Of a DNA stretch of 64,000 nucleotides, positions 1-8,571 are shown piece after piece (position 1 is the stretch's first letter; every line of letters begins with the position of its first letter). This stretch comes from Tessaracoccus timonensis. Lineage in GTDB: Bacteria; Actinomycetota; Actinomycetes; Propionibacteriales; Propionibacteriaceae. The notes beneath the pieces were generated by a model. It did not search any database and was not told the DNA's origin. It saw only the letters and a list, made by a program, of their open reading frames with translations. A program made the position numbers and the translations under genes. The stretch spans positions 2,480,001-2,544,000 of the forward strand of contig NZ_LT996886.1 of assembly GCF_900343145.1 (NCBI RefSeq), read 5' to 3'.

Positions 1-449
1 CGCGCCTGGGAGAATGATGCGACGCACACCCGGGCGTGAGCGTTGTGGCGTGTGATCGCTTTCGACAGCGCTATCGTCGCGCGTTTGTGTTTGATGTCGA
101 TGTTGAACTTCGTTTGGGGGAATTCGTCGAGAAGCTCATCGAGCGTGGGGATCTCTTCTCGACCTCCCACCCGGAGCTGCTTGAGTTCTTTGAGCGGGAG
201 GTCGCCTGGCTTACCGTGGAAATCCGTCACGCGTGCCAGGTGGTCGTCATGGAATGCGACGAGGTGCCCGTCGGCGGAGAGGTGGACGTCGGTTTCCATG
301 TACCGATATCCCAGTGAGGCCGCGTTATGGAACGCTCTGAGAGTGTTCTCAATGCCCAGATTGGCGGGCATGAATGAACCGCCACGATGTGCGAACGGGA
401 TGAACCGGGGGCTCAAGAATTCGCTCGATGTGACAGCCATACCCGCCAT
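1..449 (-). CDS. Glycerophosphodiester phosphodiesterase (GDPD), 3' end outside window
   Basis: The minus strand reads open from an ATG at 449 to the window edge (about 149 residues), so the C-terminal part is missing. The GDPD hallmarks appear in order: FAHRGG near residue 19, ENTLRAF, ETDVHLSADG and the HDDHLARVTD metal/acid-base segment, followed by the barrel strand FNIDIKH. The family hydrolyses deacylated phospholipid head-group esters to glycerol-3-phosphate and an alcohol, using a divalent metal. No signal peptide is visible, so the enzyme is probably cytoplasmic. An in-frame ATG at 440 is an alternative start. The identification rests on motifs and is firm; the substrate is not. Confidence 0.85.
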   Translation of the reverse strand, partial: MAGMAVTSSEFLSPRFIPFAHRGGSFMPANLGIENTLRAFHNAASLGYRYMETDVHLSADGHLVAFHDDHLARVTDFHGKPGDLPLKELKQLRVGGREEIPTLDELLDEFPQTKFNIDIKHKRATIALSKAITRHNAHARVCVASFSQA

Positions 450-515
450 TATGCCTCGTGGTCGCGAGTAGCGCAGTCCGGGCCTTCAGCAGGCCTGCGC
501 TGCAAGGCAGAAGAC

Positions 516-2054
516 TCAGTCTTCGATGTCGCCCCAGAACGTGCTGATATCGGCGCCGAGCTTGTTGAGCCGCTGCGGAAGGTCCTCGTAGCCACGGTTG
601 ATGACGTACACGTCGAGCAGATGCGTCGTGCCCTTCGCAGCCAGCGCCGCGAGCAGCAGACAGACCGCAGGGCGCAAGGCCGGGGGAGTCTGCACCGTGC
701 GCCCGCGCCACTTCGTCGGACCGATAATGAGCAGACGATGCGCGTCCATCACCTGAACGTTCGCGCCCAAATCTGCGAGCTTCTGCAAGTGCACGGCACG
801 GTTGTCGTACACCCAGTCGTAGATCATCGACTGCCCGGTCGCCGCAGCACAGATGACCGCGAAGAAAGGGAGGTTGTCGATATTGAGACCAGGGAAGGGC
901 ATCGGATGGATCTTGTCCATCGGAGCCTTGAGCTCAGAGGGGAACAGGGTGATGTCAACGAGGCGGGTCTTGCCGTTGCGGCTCAGGTATTCCTTCGACA
1001 TCTCCAGCTGCTGACCCATCTCGTCGAGTACCGCGAGTTCGACGTCGAGAAACTGCACCGGGCAACGGCGCACCGTCATCTCCGACTTGGTGACAATGCC
1101 TGCGGTGAGCAAGCTCATCGCTTCGATGGGGTCTTCCGAGATGTCGTATTCCACGTCGACGTTGATGTTCTCGACGCCCGTGATGCGCAGGGTAGTGGTG
1201 CCGATGCCTTCAACCTTGACGCCTAGCAACTGCAGATAGAAGCAGAGGTCTTGCACCATGTAGTTGCCCGACGCGTTGCGGATGGTGGTTGTGCCGGGGG
1301 TTCCAGCCGCCGCCATGATGATGTTCTCGGTGACAGTGTCGCCGCGCTCAATGAGGGTGACGAAATGCTTGTCAGCGCCGTCCTTGCTGACCGTGGCGTG
1401 GTACTGCCCGTCCGTGGCAACCACGGAGAGCCCCAACTTGCTGAGCCCGGACATGTGAGGGTGCACGGTGCGCGCGCCGAGGTCGCAGCCGCCTGCGTAG
1501 GGAAGCTCGAAAGAGTCGAACTCGTGCATGAGTGGGCCGAGGAACATCAGGATGGAGCGAGTGCGCTTGGCTGCACGCTGGTCGATGATCTCGGGCGTGA
1601 GGCGTTCGGGGCGGCGGATGACGAGGTCGTTGCCGTCGCCAGTCCAGGTGAGTTCGACGCCGATGGACGCGAGTACCTCGCTGATGCGGTCGACCTCTTC
1701 GATACGGGCGATGCCGCGCAGCGTGGTGGTGCCGCGGTTGAGGAGCGAGGCGCACAGCAACGCCACGGCAGCATTCTTCGACGAGCGCACCTCGATCTCG
1801 CCAGAGAGTTTGGTGTTGCCCTGGATGCGGAAGTTCATCGCACCGCGGGTGGCGGACTGGATGAGCGGCATGTCGAGCGCTTCAGCGAGGCGGTCGATCA
1901 TGCTGAGCGACAAGTTTTGCTGGCCCGTCTCGATACGGTGAACGGCGCTCTGGGCGGTGCCCACTTCGTCCGCCAGCCGTTGCTGGGACCAACCGCGCGA
2001 AACGCGGGCGTCGTGGATGAGACGGCCAATAGATTCACTCGTTGCACTGCTCAT
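516..2054 (-). CDS. HTH (XRE)-UDP-N-acetylglucosamine 1-carboxyvinyltransferase (MurA-like) fusion
   Basis: This 512-residue protein has two parts. Residues 1-65 form an XRE/Cro-type helix-turn-helix (IHDARVSRGWSQQRLADEVG...SAVHRIETG). The rest is an EPSP-synthase-fold MurA-like domain. MurA transfers enolpyruvate from PEP to UDP-GlcNAc in the first committed step of peptidoglycan synthesis. The equivalents of the substrate-binding Lys-Asn (SSKNAA) and of the catalytic Cys loop (GGCDLGARTVHPH) are present, so the domain may be active; mycobacterial MurA has Asp in place of that Cys. At about 445 residues the catalytic part matches MurA length. HTH-MurA fusions occur in other actinobacteria, usually beside a stand-alone murA elsewhere, so this copy could be regulatory. 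A palindrome lies just upstream of the start. Confidence 0.85.
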   Translation of the reverse strand: MSSATSESIGRLIHDARVSRGWSQQRLADEVGTAQSAVHRIETGQQNLSLSMIDRLAEALDMPLIQSATRGAMNFRIQGNTKLSGEIEVRSSKNAAVALLCASLLNRGTTTLRGIARIEEVDRISEVLASIGVELTWTGDGNDLVIRRPERLTPEIIDQRAAKRTRSILMFLGPLMHEFDSFELPYAGGCDLGARTVHPHMSGLSKLGLSVVATDGQYHATVSKDGADKHFVTLIERGDTVTENIIMAAAGTPGTTTIRNASGNYMVQDLCFYLQLLGVKVEGIGTTTLRITGVENINVDVEYDISEDPIEAMSLLTAGIVTKSEMTVRRCPVQFLDVELAVLDEMGQQLEMSKEYLSRNGKTRLVDITLFPSELKAPMDKIHPMPFPGLNIDNLPFFAVICAAATGQSMIYDWVYDNRAVHLQKLADLGANVQVMDAHRLLIIGPTKWRGRTVQTPPALRPAVCLLLAALAAKGTTHLLDVYVINRGYEDLPQRLNKLGADISTFWGDIED

Positions 2055-2066
2055 TTTCCCGATGTT

Positions 2067-2082
2067 ATCTCACAAATGAGAT
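2067..2082. promoter_or_regulatory. Candidate operator palindrome upstream of HTH-murA
   Basis: ATCTCA, a CAAA spacer and TGAGAT form a perfect 6-4-6 inverted repeat 12 bp upstream of the HTH-MurA start, in the short gap shared with divergent lpd. Its position fits autoregulation by the fused XRE domain. This is inference; no binding evidence exists here. Confidence 0.4.
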
Positions 2083-2139
2083 GAACCAAGGAGTCGGGGG
2101 AGGTGTCGCACACTTCGCTTCGCGACTAGAGTTGCCGTC

Positions 2140-3540
2140 ATGAGCTCACATTTTGAAACGGTCGTTCTCGGCGCCGGCCCCGGTGGGTACGTCGCCGCCA
2201 TCCGCGCAGCCCAGCTGGGTCAGAAGGTTGCCATCATCGAGAAGGAATACTGGGGCGGCGTCTGCCTCAACGTCGGCTGTATCCCGACGAAGTCCCTTCT
2301 GCGTAACGCTGAGTTGGCGCACATCCTCACCCACGAAAAGGACACCTTCGGCATCGAGGGTGATGTCACGCTCGACTACGGCAAGGCGTTCAAGCGCAGC
2401 CGTGGTGTCTCGGAGCGGATGATCAAGGGCATCCACTTCCTCATGAAGAAGAACAAGATCCAAGAGATCCACGGCTGGGGCACGTTCGTCGACGCTAAGA
2501 CGATCTCCGTCGCCGACGACGAGGGCAAGACGCAGGAAATCACCTTCGACAACTGCATCATTGCCGTTGGTGCGACGACGAAGATGCTGCCCGGCACGCA
2601 GACGTCGGAGAACGTCGTCACCTACAAGGAGCAGATCCTCGCCGACGAGGTGCCTTCCTCCATCATCATCGGCGGCTCCGGCGCCATCGGCACTGAGTTC
2701 GCCTACGTGCTGAGCCAGTACGGCTGTGACGTCACCATCGTCGAGTTCCTCGACCGCATCGTTCCCACCGAAGACAAGGAGATCTCGGCGGAGCTGGCGA
2801 AGGCGTACAAGAAGCTGGGCATCAAGCTCATGACCTCGACGAAGGTGGAGCAGATCGAAGACACCGGCTCGGGCGTGCGCGTCACCGTGAGCCCGGCAAA
2901 GGGTGGAGACCAGCAGGTGCTCGAAGCGGACCGCTTCCTCTCCGCCATCGGCTTCGCTCCGCGCACCGAGGGCTACGGCCTCGAGAACACTGGCGTCGAA
3001 CTCACCGAGCGTGGCGCCATCGCCATCGACGACTACATGCGCACCAACGTCTCCGGCATCTACGCCATCGGCGACTGCACGGGCAAGATCATGCTTGCGC
3101 ACACCGCTGAGGCGCAGGGCGTGGTCGCTGCCGAAACCATCTCGGGCGCCGAAACGTTCCCCGTGAACTACGACATGATTCCGCGCGCCACCTACTGCCA
3201 GCCGCAGATCGCATCGTTCGGTTACTCGGAAGAGCAGGCCAAGGAGAAGGGCTACGACGTCAAGGTGTCGAAGTTCCCCTTCGCCGCGAACGGCAAGGCC
3301 TGGGGCCTGGGGGAGGGCACCGGCTTTGTGAAGATCATCGCAGATGCCACCTACAACGAAATCCTGGGTGCAGCGATGATCGGCCCCGACGTCACGGAGC
3401 TCCTGCCTGAGCTCACGCTGGCGCAGGCCTACGATCTCACCGCCGACGAGGTTGGGCGCAACATCCACGCGCACCCGACGCTGTCTGAGGCGATGAAGGA
3501 AGCCGCCGAGGGTATCGCTGGGCACATGATCAACTTCTGA
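2140..3540 (+). CDS. lpd: Dihydrolipoyl dehydrogenase (E3)
   Basis: This 466-residue flavoprotein disulfide reductase reoxidises the lipoyl groups of 2-oxo-acid dehydrogenase complexes with NAD+. The FAD-binding [11 protein letters not shown] is at the N-terminus, the redox-active pair is in [10 protein letters not shown] (about residues 44-53), the NAD-binding [11 protein letters not shown] is near residue 180, and the C-terminal His-Glu dyad lies in HAHPTLSEA. Length is typical. The start at 2140 gives the canonical short N-terminus, although the ribosome binding site is weak. No E1 or E2 genes are adjacent, so it is a stand-alone E3 divergent from the HTH-MurA gene. A strong hairpin follows the stop. 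Confidence 0.95.
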   Translation: MSSHFETVVLGAGPGGYVAAIRAAQLGQKVAIIEKEYWGGVCLNVGCIPTKSLLRNAELAHILTHEKDTFGIEGDVTLDYGKAFKRSRGVSERMIKGIHFLMKKNKIQEIHGWGTFVDAKTISVADDEGKTQEITFDNCIIAVGATTKMLPGTQTSENVVTYKEQILADEVPSSIIIGGSGAIGTEFAYVLSQYGCDVTIVEFLDRIVPTEDKEISAELAKAYKKLGIKLMTSTKVEQIEDTGSGVRVTVSPAKGGDQQVLEADRFLSAIGFAPRTEGYGLENTGVELTERGAIAIDDYMRTNVSGIYAIGDCTGKIMLAHTAEAQGVVAAETISGAETFPVNYDMIPRATYCQPQIASFGYSEEQAKEKGYDVKVSKFPFAANGKAWGLGEGTGFVKIIADATYNEILGAAMIGPDVTELLPELTLAQAYDLTADEVGRNIHAHPTLSEAMKEAAEGIAGHMINF

Positions 3541-3552
3541 TCGTCACACCAT

Positions 3553-3591
3553 CGACGGTGGCGAGGTCCAGTTCGGGCCTCGCCACCGTCG
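3553..3591. terminator. Bidirectional terminator between lpd and the araC-type gene
   Basis: CGACGGTGGCGAGG (3553-3566) pairs perfectly with CCTCGCCACCGTCG (3578-3591) across an 11-nt loop. It sits between two convergent genes and is followed by a T-rich stretch on the plus strand. Confidence 0.8.
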
Positions 3592-3613
3592 TGCTTCTTG
3601 GTGGTGGGTATCG

Positions 3614-4399
3614 TCACGGCCTGATCGTCCGCGAGCGGTAATCCATGAGAGTCAGTCCAAGAATGCTGCGCGCTTCACGACTCAAGTGCGCCTGATCAGT
3701 GAAGCCGTAGCGGACTGCGACGTCGGCCAGCGCTTCGTCTGGATTGTCACGGATCCATTCGGTCGCTTCTTGAAGGCGTCGACGGCGGATCATGGTGTAC
3801 GGCGACAGGCCCACATACTTCGTGGTGAGGCGGTTGACTGTCCGGGTTGATACCCCCAATGCGTGCGCGAGGTCTTGCACCGTCACGATAGTGGAGTCTG
3901 CGATGACAAGATCAGCCAAGCGGTTGGCTAGGCGAGCCTCGTCAGTCAGCGAGCCAACATGGCCTGCAAGCCACGTCTCGACCGCGCCGACCACATCAGT
4001 GAGGTTGCCGTCGGATGCCCGAACTGTTTCGTGAAGTTCGGGTGCAGCGACAGGGATGGAGTCATCGCGGCAGGCTGCCGGCTGACGAGTGAAGGCGGGC
4101 ACGGCTGCAGGGCGCAGCAGTGCGCCGAGCACCCAGCCCTGCCCAGTCAGCACCCGTGTGGAGCGTCGCGTAGTGGGGCCCCAAAAGCGAACTTGCTCCT
4201 TTTCGAAAGCGAGGTTGCTCGCGGGAAACGCGAGGACTTCTTGCGAGGATTGTTGTCCCGAGGGGAGATTCCACGTGCTGGTCCACCACCAGGCCACCAA
4301 GTCCTGAGCTGCCGGGCCGGGTGGGATCCGGGCGAAATCCAGGGGCAGTTCCGCTGGGAACAGGGCACCCCGTCCGCTGACATCGGTTGGGGCGATCAT
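3614..4399 (-). CDS. AraC-family transcriptional regulator
   Basis: The C-terminal half carries two helix-turn-helix motifs of the AraC/XylS type (VQDLAHALGVSTRTVNRLTTKYVG, then LADVAVRYGFTDQAHLSREA). The N-terminal half resembles the cupin-like sensor found in proteins such as DUF6597 regulators (LVAWWWTSTWNL...). The start at 4399 (MIAPTDVSG) gives 261 residues, a usual length. The open frame runs further upstream, but that stretch would overlap the divergent VOC gene and encodes an unrelated hydrophobic run. The 50-bp divergent gap to the VOC gene suggests that the regulator controls it, a common arrangement. Confidence 0.85.
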   Translation of the reverse strand: MIAPTDVSGRGALFPAELPLDFARIPPGPAAQDLVAWWWTSTWNLPSGQQSSQEVLAFPASNLAFEKEQVRFWGPTTRRSTRVLTGQGWVLGALLRPAAVPAFTRQPAACRDDSIPVAAPELHETVRASDGNLTDVVGAVETWLAGHVGSLTDEARLANRLADLVIADSTIVTVQDLAHALGVSTRTVNRLTTKYVGLSPYTMIRRRRLQEATEWIRDNPDEALADVAVRYGFTDQAHLSREARSILGLTLMDYRSRTIRP

Positions 4400-4448
4400 G
4401 GCAGGAATATACAAGACCCCCGTGACACCGATCACTAGCGTGAAGATC

Positions 4449-4964
4449 ATGACGACTACATCTTGTACCCCTGCCCATGGTGAATACACCGACAACGGTC
4501 GCCCGAAAGGCTTCTCCAGCCTGACGCCGTTCGTTGCACTCAAGGATCCGAAAGCGGCGTTGGCGTTCTACACGGACGTGTTCGGCGCACGCGTGGTCAA
4601 TTCCACAGAGATGGATGGGACGATCATCCACGCCGAGCTCGACTTCGGGTGCGGGCGCCTGCAATTGGGGGCAGCGCAGGAGGCGTATCACCTGCTGGCG
4701 CTAGACCCGGAGGTTGAAGACGTGCAATTCTCCCTCAGCATCTACGTCCCCAACGTAGACAGCGTCGTCGAGACCGCAATCGCCCGTGGCGCTGTGCTGC
4801 GCGAGCCGGTAGAGGGCTTCGTGTCAGGCGACCGATACGGGAGCATCCGCGATCCGTTCGGGATCCGATGGTCGGTGATGACGCGCGTCGAAGATCTCAG
4901 CGACGAGGAATCAGCTCGCCGTGTCGACGCCTGGGCCGCCGAGATGAGCAACCAGGTCAGCTGA
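4449..4964 (+). CDS. VOC (glyoxalase/bleomycin-resistance fold) family protein
   Basis: This 171-residue protein has the paired beta-alpha-beta-beta-beta modules of the vicinal-oxygen-chelate superfamily: LTPFVALKDPKAALAFYTDVFGARVV at the front, then FSLSIYVPNVDSVVETAIARGA and a closing DPFGIRWSVMT. Members are dioxygenases, isomerases or drug-binding proteins, and the substrate cannot be read from sequence. The ATG at 4449 follows a GAAG ribosome binding site. An upstream ATG at 4398 would overlap the divergent regulator's start codon. The DPFG-x-RW ending is typical of PhnB-like VOC proteins. Confidence 0.8.
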   Translation: MTTTSCTPAHGEYTDNGRPKGFSSLTPFVALKDPKAALAFYTDVFGARVVNSTEMDGTIIHAELDFGCGRLQLGAAQEAYHLLALDPEVEDVQFSLSIYVPNVDSVVETAIARGAVLREPVEGFVSGDRYGSIRDPFGIRWSVMTRVEDLSDEESARRVDAWAAEMSNQVS

Positions 4965-5053
4965 CATCCCTTTGGACGCTCCCCGGCGAGGGGAACTCGA
5001 CTGCTAGAGCGTGTTTTCCATATGGGTGGTGGGGTTCGGGAGAGTCTGGGGTG

Positions 5054-5275
5054 ATGAGGTCGCCGGGTTCGCGGTATCGGGTGTTCACGGACGAGCAGTG
5101 GGAACGGATCGAACCGCTGTTGCCCTCGAATGCGGGCCGTCGGGGTCATCCGTTCGGTGAGAACCGGCGAGTCGTGAAGGGCATCGCCTACCGGTTCCGG
5201 ACCGGGATCCCGTGGCATGACCTGCACCGGACGGCCATTCCGCAGGCCACGCCGCGTAGCTCAAACGTCAGATAA
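5054..5275 (+). pseudogene. IS5-family transposase, N-terminal fragment
   Basis: The first 60 or so residues (YRVFTDEQWERIEPLLPSN...VKGIAYRFRTGIPWHDL) match the DUF4096-type N-terminus of IS5-family transposases. After about position 5243 the match ends and the frame runs into unrelated sequence belonging to the downstream acetyltransferase. The DDE catalytic domain is absent, so this fragment cannot transpose by itself. A GTG at 5051 is an alternative start. Confidence 0.7.
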
Positions 5276-5786
5276 TGAGAGCACGTTCCCATATGGCGGT
5301 CGAACTATTCACATCCCCAGAGGCATACGGCGTGATCTCGCCTGTCGGCCGGTATCCGAGGGCCTGCCAGAACGGCTCGGCCATAGCCGCGTTCGTCGCG
5401 ACGATCCCGAGGCGCAGAACATCGACGTCACCCCACTGCACGGCTTGTTCCACGACACCGTCGTGCAGCTGGCGACCGATACCTCGTCCGCGATGCGCGC
5501 CATGCACCACCAAGAGGCCGACGTGAGCGACGCGAGATCGCGGCCATCCATGAAGAACATCCGCGAACCCGAGGAGCTGGCCAGAGTCTTCGCTCCACAG
5601 TCCAAGGTCGAGCTTGCACCGAGGGTCAAGACCGCGAGGAAGAGCCTCAAGCACTTCATGGCCGTCCGATGGTCGAGGGGCGCTGCCCGTGATACGGCGG
5701 GAGTAGTCCGGAGCGGACTCCAATAGTGCTTGAAGGGCCTCAACATCGCGGTCCCGCTCGGGACTCAACTCTCTCAACACGGCCAC
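5268..5786 (-). CDS. GNAT-family N-acetyltransferase inside an IS5-like element
   Basis: This 172-residue protein starts with GTG at 5786. It carries the acetyl-CoA-binding motif A (VGLLVVHGAHRGRGIGRQLHDGV, with R-G-x-G-I-G) and a typical GNAT ending (NAAMAEPFWQALGYRPTGE). The N-terminus (LRELSPERDRDVEALQALLES) suits small-molecule acetyltransferases. The substrate is unknown. The gene appears full length, lies within the inverted ends of the IS5-like element, and its last codons overlap the transposase fragment on the other strand. It may be a passenger gene. Confidence 0.75.
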   Translation of the reverse strand: MAVLRELSPERDRDVEALQALLESAPDYSRRITGSAPRPSDGHEVLEALPRGLDPRCKLDLGLWSEDSGQLLGFADVLHGWPRSRVAHVGLLVVHGAHRGRGIGRQLHDGVVEQAVQWGDVDVLRLGIVATNAAMAEPFWQALGYRPTGEITPYASGDVNSSTAIWERALII

Positions 5787-5851
5787 ATCGCAATATCGTA
5801 CGCCCTTGAGAACGCCTAATGGGAGACACGCCCTAGTTGCGCACTACACAA

Positions 5852-6703
5852 CTACTTGTGCACTTTGAGCAGCTTGCCGGAAGTGTCGTAGTACAGCATC
5901 GCATTGCCGTAGCCATCCCCGATGTAGACGCGGAGCGTCGTCTGGTTCTTGACGCTGCCCCAGGTGAGGTGGGAGACGATCACGTGCGAGGGCGTCTCTG
6001 TATTGAAGCCGGAATCCTTGGGCGCTTTCCGCACCACGTCCGCTACGACGGCTGGCTTGACCTCAGCCAGTTCAAAGCGCTTTTGGTCCTTGGGACGTGG
6101 CTGGATGGGTGACAGGCCTACGTGCTCGAAACCAGTTGTCTGGTGGTACTGGTAGTCGTCGAACTTGTCCGAGCCGCTGCTGATCGGCATCTGCGCCTTG
6201 ACATGGGTGTCGTAGATGTTCAGTTCCGTGATCTCCGACGTGCCTGCCATGGTCTCGATCTCGGCCAGGATGGAGGCTAGATCTTGCTCGTCGTAGGGCT
6301 GCAAAACCGCCGGCTCCGTCGGGGATTCCGACGGAGCCTCATGGCTGCCAGGGGCGGGCTCGGCCGATGCTTCGGCCTCTGGCGTCGAACTGCTGGGCGA
6401 CGGCGGTACAGCGGGGGATGAAGGCTCGAAACCTGGAAACACCACCACAGCAATACCCGGCGCCAGGTCGTAGAGTGCTTCTGCGATCTCGTCGTGTAGC
6501 GCGATAAGCGGAATAGCCAGGCCGACCACGAAGGCCAGCACCGTCAGAAGACGGGTGACGATCCATGGCCGTTTGGGGCGCACGACCCGCAGCAGTTCCT
6601 CGTGGGTATGGGGGTCTGGCTCCGCCATCCCGTAGGGATCATCGATCGATGCAGCGAATGTGCCGGGCCACGGCTGCGCGGTGCCGGGTGGGGGCATACG
6701 CAT
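5852..6703 (-). CDS. Membrane-anchored hypothetical protein
   Basis: I do not recognise this 283-residue protein. It has a cytoplasmic N-terminus of about 45 residues, one membrane segment (LLTVLAFVVGLAIPLIAL, about residues 52-70), a Pro/Ser/Glu-rich linker (about residues 95-135) and an extracellular domain of about 150 residues ending in VYIGDGYGNAMLYYDTSGKLL. That end resembles a small beta-sheet domain in lipid-tethered actinobacterial proteins. An alternative start is the ATG at 6697. Its neighbours, a mobile element and ahpF, give no functional clue. Confidence 0.6.
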   Translation of the reverse strand: MRMPPPGTAQPWPGTFAASIDDPYGMAEPDPHTHEELLRVVRPKRPWIVTRLLTVLAFVVGLAIPLIALHDEIAEALYDLAPGIAVVVFPGFEPSSPAVPPSPSSSTPEAEASAEPAPGSHEAPSESPTEPAVLQPYDEQDLASILAEIETMAGTSEITELNIYDTHVKAQMPISSGSDKFDDYQYHQTTGFEHVGLSPIQPRPKDQKRFELAEVKPAVVADVVRKAPKDSGFNTETPSHVIVSHLTWGSVKNQTTLRVYIGDGYGNAMLYYDTSGKLLKVHK

Positions 6704-6841
6704 CGCAAGATCAGAGACACGACTCGTCGAGGGAAGAACCCCTACGAAGTCCAGACGCTCTGACGGCGTTCATGGCGCTGCACGATAAGGACTGGTGCTG
6801 AAGCTGCCGATCACGAGCCACCTTGGGGGAGAGGGACACAA

Positions 6842-6884
6842 GCATCGGGGGACGCCCGGGCCAATCCCAGACATCCCCCGATGC
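6842..6884 (-). terminator. Terminator after ahpF
   Basis: An 11-bp perfect stem (GCATCGGGGGA with TCCCCCGATGC) and a 21-nt loop lie 22 bp downstream of the ahpF stop. On the minus strand a TTGTGT tail follows. Confidence 0.65.
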
Positions 6885-6905
6885 GCAAGGGTCAAACCTC
6901 GCGGG

Positions 6906-8474
6906 TCACATGACCTGATGCTCCCAGGCCGACAGGCCAGCGATCGCACCCGCGCCTTGTGCGACGACGATCTGCTTGTAGGGCACCGTCGTGCAGTCGC
7001 CGGCGGCGAACACGCCGTCGACGGAGGTCTTGCCGCGATCGTCAATGACGATCTCCTTGCGGTCGCTGAGCTCGACGGGGGAGTCCTGCAGCCACTCGGT
7101 GTTGGGCAGCAGCCCGATCTGCACGAACACGCCGGAGACCTCGAGCTCCTTGGCCTCGTCCGTGGTGCGATCGGTGTACTTCAGCGAGGTGACCTGCTTG
7201 CCGTCGCCTACGACCTCGGTGGTGGCGGCATTGGTGATGACGTCCACGTTCGGCAGCGAGCGCAGCTTGTCCATGAGGACATCGTCGGCACGGCATTGAT
7301 CCATGAATTCCAGCACCGTCACGTGTCCGACGACTCCCGCGAGGTCGATGGCAGCCTCGATGCCGGAGTTGCCGCCGCCGATGACGGCGATGGGCTTGCC
7401 CTTGAACAGGGGACCGTCGCAGTGGGGGCAGAAGGTGACGCCCTTGTTGCGGTACTCCTCTTCGCCTGGAACGCCCATCAGGCGCCAGCGGGCGCCCGTG
7501 GCGATAACCACCTGGCGGGCTTTCAGGCTGGCTGAGTCACCGAACTGGACGGTGTGGAGTCCACCGGCTTCTGTGGCCGGGACGAGCGCGGTGGCCGACT
7601 GGCTCTTGTACACGTCGACGGGGTAGTCGCGGACGTGCTGCTCGAGGGCGGCAGCGAACTTCGGGCCCTCGGTGTGGGTGACGGAGATGAAGTTTTCGAT
7701 CGACATCGTGTCGAGCGTCTGTCCACCGAAGCGCTCGCCGATGATGCCGGTGCGCAGATTCTTGCGGGCGGTGTAGATCGCGGCGGCAGCGCCCGCAGGG
7801 CCCTGGCCGACGACCAGCACGTCGTAGGGTTCCTGCTCGTTGAGCTTCTCTGCTGCGCGGTCGGCGGCGCCATCGTCGAGCTTGGCGACGAAGTCGGCGA
7901 TGTCCATGCGGCCCTGGCCGAATTCTTCGCCGTTGAGGTAGACCGTCGGCACGGCCAGGATGTTGCGATCAGCAACCTCGTCCTGGAACAGCGAGCCTTC
8001 GACGGCAGTGTGCTTGATGCGCGGATTCAGCACGGCCATCGTGTTCAGTGCCTGCACGACGGTGGGGCAGTTCTGGCAGGTGAGCGACATATAGGTGACG
8101 AACTCGTAGTCGCCGTCGAGTGCCACCACCTGGTCGATGAGGTCTTGCTCTTCCTTGACGGGGTTGCCGCCTACCTGCAGCAGCGCGAGCACGAGCGAGC
8201 TGAATTCGTGCCCCATGGGCAGGCCTGCGAACGTGACGGCGATATCCGTACCGGTGCGGGCAATGGTGAACGACGGCTTGCGTTCGTGGGCGTCGTCGTC
8301 GCGACGTGCGGTGACCTTCTCGGACAGCGCAGCAATGTCCTGCATGAGCTGTTCCAGGTTGGCGGACGCGTCGCGATCGTCCATGGAGTAGATCAGCTCA
8401 ACATCGTTGGTTATGCGCGGCATGAGCGCGCCAAGCTGCTGGGTGAGGTTGTCGTCGAGAAGACGTTCGGCCAT
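6906..8474 (-). CDS. ahpF: Alkyl hydroperoxide reductase subunit F
   Basis: This 522-residue NAD(P)H- and FAD-dependent disulfide reductase re-reduces AhpC. The N-terminal double thioredoxin-fold domain holds one CxxC ([11 protein letters not shown], about residue 130). The FAD site [17 protein letters not shown] is near residue 222, and the second redox CxxC is in [12 protein letters not shown] (about residue 355). The closing FAD motif is VFAAGDC. Length matches the family. The gene follows ahpC on the same strand, separated by 97 bp containing a strong hairpin, so it is probably read at lower level than ahpC. The start is preceded by a GGAGC ribosome binding site. Confidence 0.95.
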   Translation of the reverse strand: MAERLLDDNLTQQLGALMPRITNDVELIYSMDDRDASANLEQLMQDIAALSEKVTARRDDDAHERKPSFTIARTGTDIAVTFAGLPMGHEFSSLVLALLQVGGNPVKEEQDLIDQVVALDGDYEFVTYMSLTCQNCPTVVQALNTMAVLNPRIKHTAVEGSLFQDEVADRNILAVPTVYLNGEEFGQGRMDIADFVAKLDDGAADRAAEKLNEQEPYDVLVVGQGPAGAAAAIYTARKNLRTGIIGERFGGQTLDTMSIENFISVTHTEGPKFAAALEQHVRDYPVDVYKSQSATALVPATEAGGLHTVQFGDSASLKARQVVIATGARWRLMGVPGEEEYRNKGVTFCPHCDGPLFKGKPIAVIGGGNSGIEAAIDLAGVVGHVTVLEFMDQCRADDVLMDKLRSLPNVDVITNAATTEVVGDGKQVTSLKYTDRTTDEAKELEVSGVFVQIGLLPNTEWLQDSPVELSDRKEIVIDDRGKTSVDGVFAAGDCTTVPYKQIVVAQGAGAIAGLSAWEHQVM

Positions 8475-8521
8475 GAAAGCTCCTGTGCGTGGAAATGAAA
8501 AATGGGGGAGAGAAATATGAA

Positions 8522-8553
8522 AACGGCGGGCGGACCACAGCCCGCCCGCCGTT
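8522..8553 (-). terminator. Hairpin/terminator between ahpC and ahpF
   Basis: A 12-bp perfect stem (AACGGCGGGCGG with CCGCCCGCCGTT) and an 8-nt loop are followed on the minus strand by TTTTCATATTT, which is intrinsic-terminator architecture. Because ahpF lies downstream, it probably acts as a partial terminator that sets the AhpC to AhpF ratio. Confidence 0.75.
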
Positions 8554-8571
8554 AGTGCATGTGAAGATTGA

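Larger units (their letters stand above)
5008..5832. mobile_element. IS5-like element or relic with inverted ends and CTAG target duplication, carrying a GNAT gene
   Basis: The ends at 5008 (AGCGTGTTTTCCATA) and, inverted, at 5832 (GGCGTGTCTCCCATT) match at most positions. Each is flanked by CTAG (5004-5007 and 5833-5836), which fits a 4-bp target duplication. The 825-bp length is near that of small IS5-family elements. The left 240 bp encode only the N-terminus of an IS5 transposase, and the rest is taken up by an acetyltransferase gene on the opposite strand. Confidence 0.6.

Noticed and set aside
2146-3525. Long minus-strand open frame opposite lpd, and similar long antisense frames opposite hsdR, ahpF, pfp and acnA
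   Set aside because: They mirror well-supported genes in GC-rich DNA, have Arg/His/Asp-rich translations without domains, and lack ribosome binding sites.
5276-5296. A third partial copy of the IS5-like end (GCACGTTCCCATATGG) inside the GNAT gene
   Set aside because: It matches only partly, falls within the coding end of the acetyltransferase, and has no CTAG next to it.
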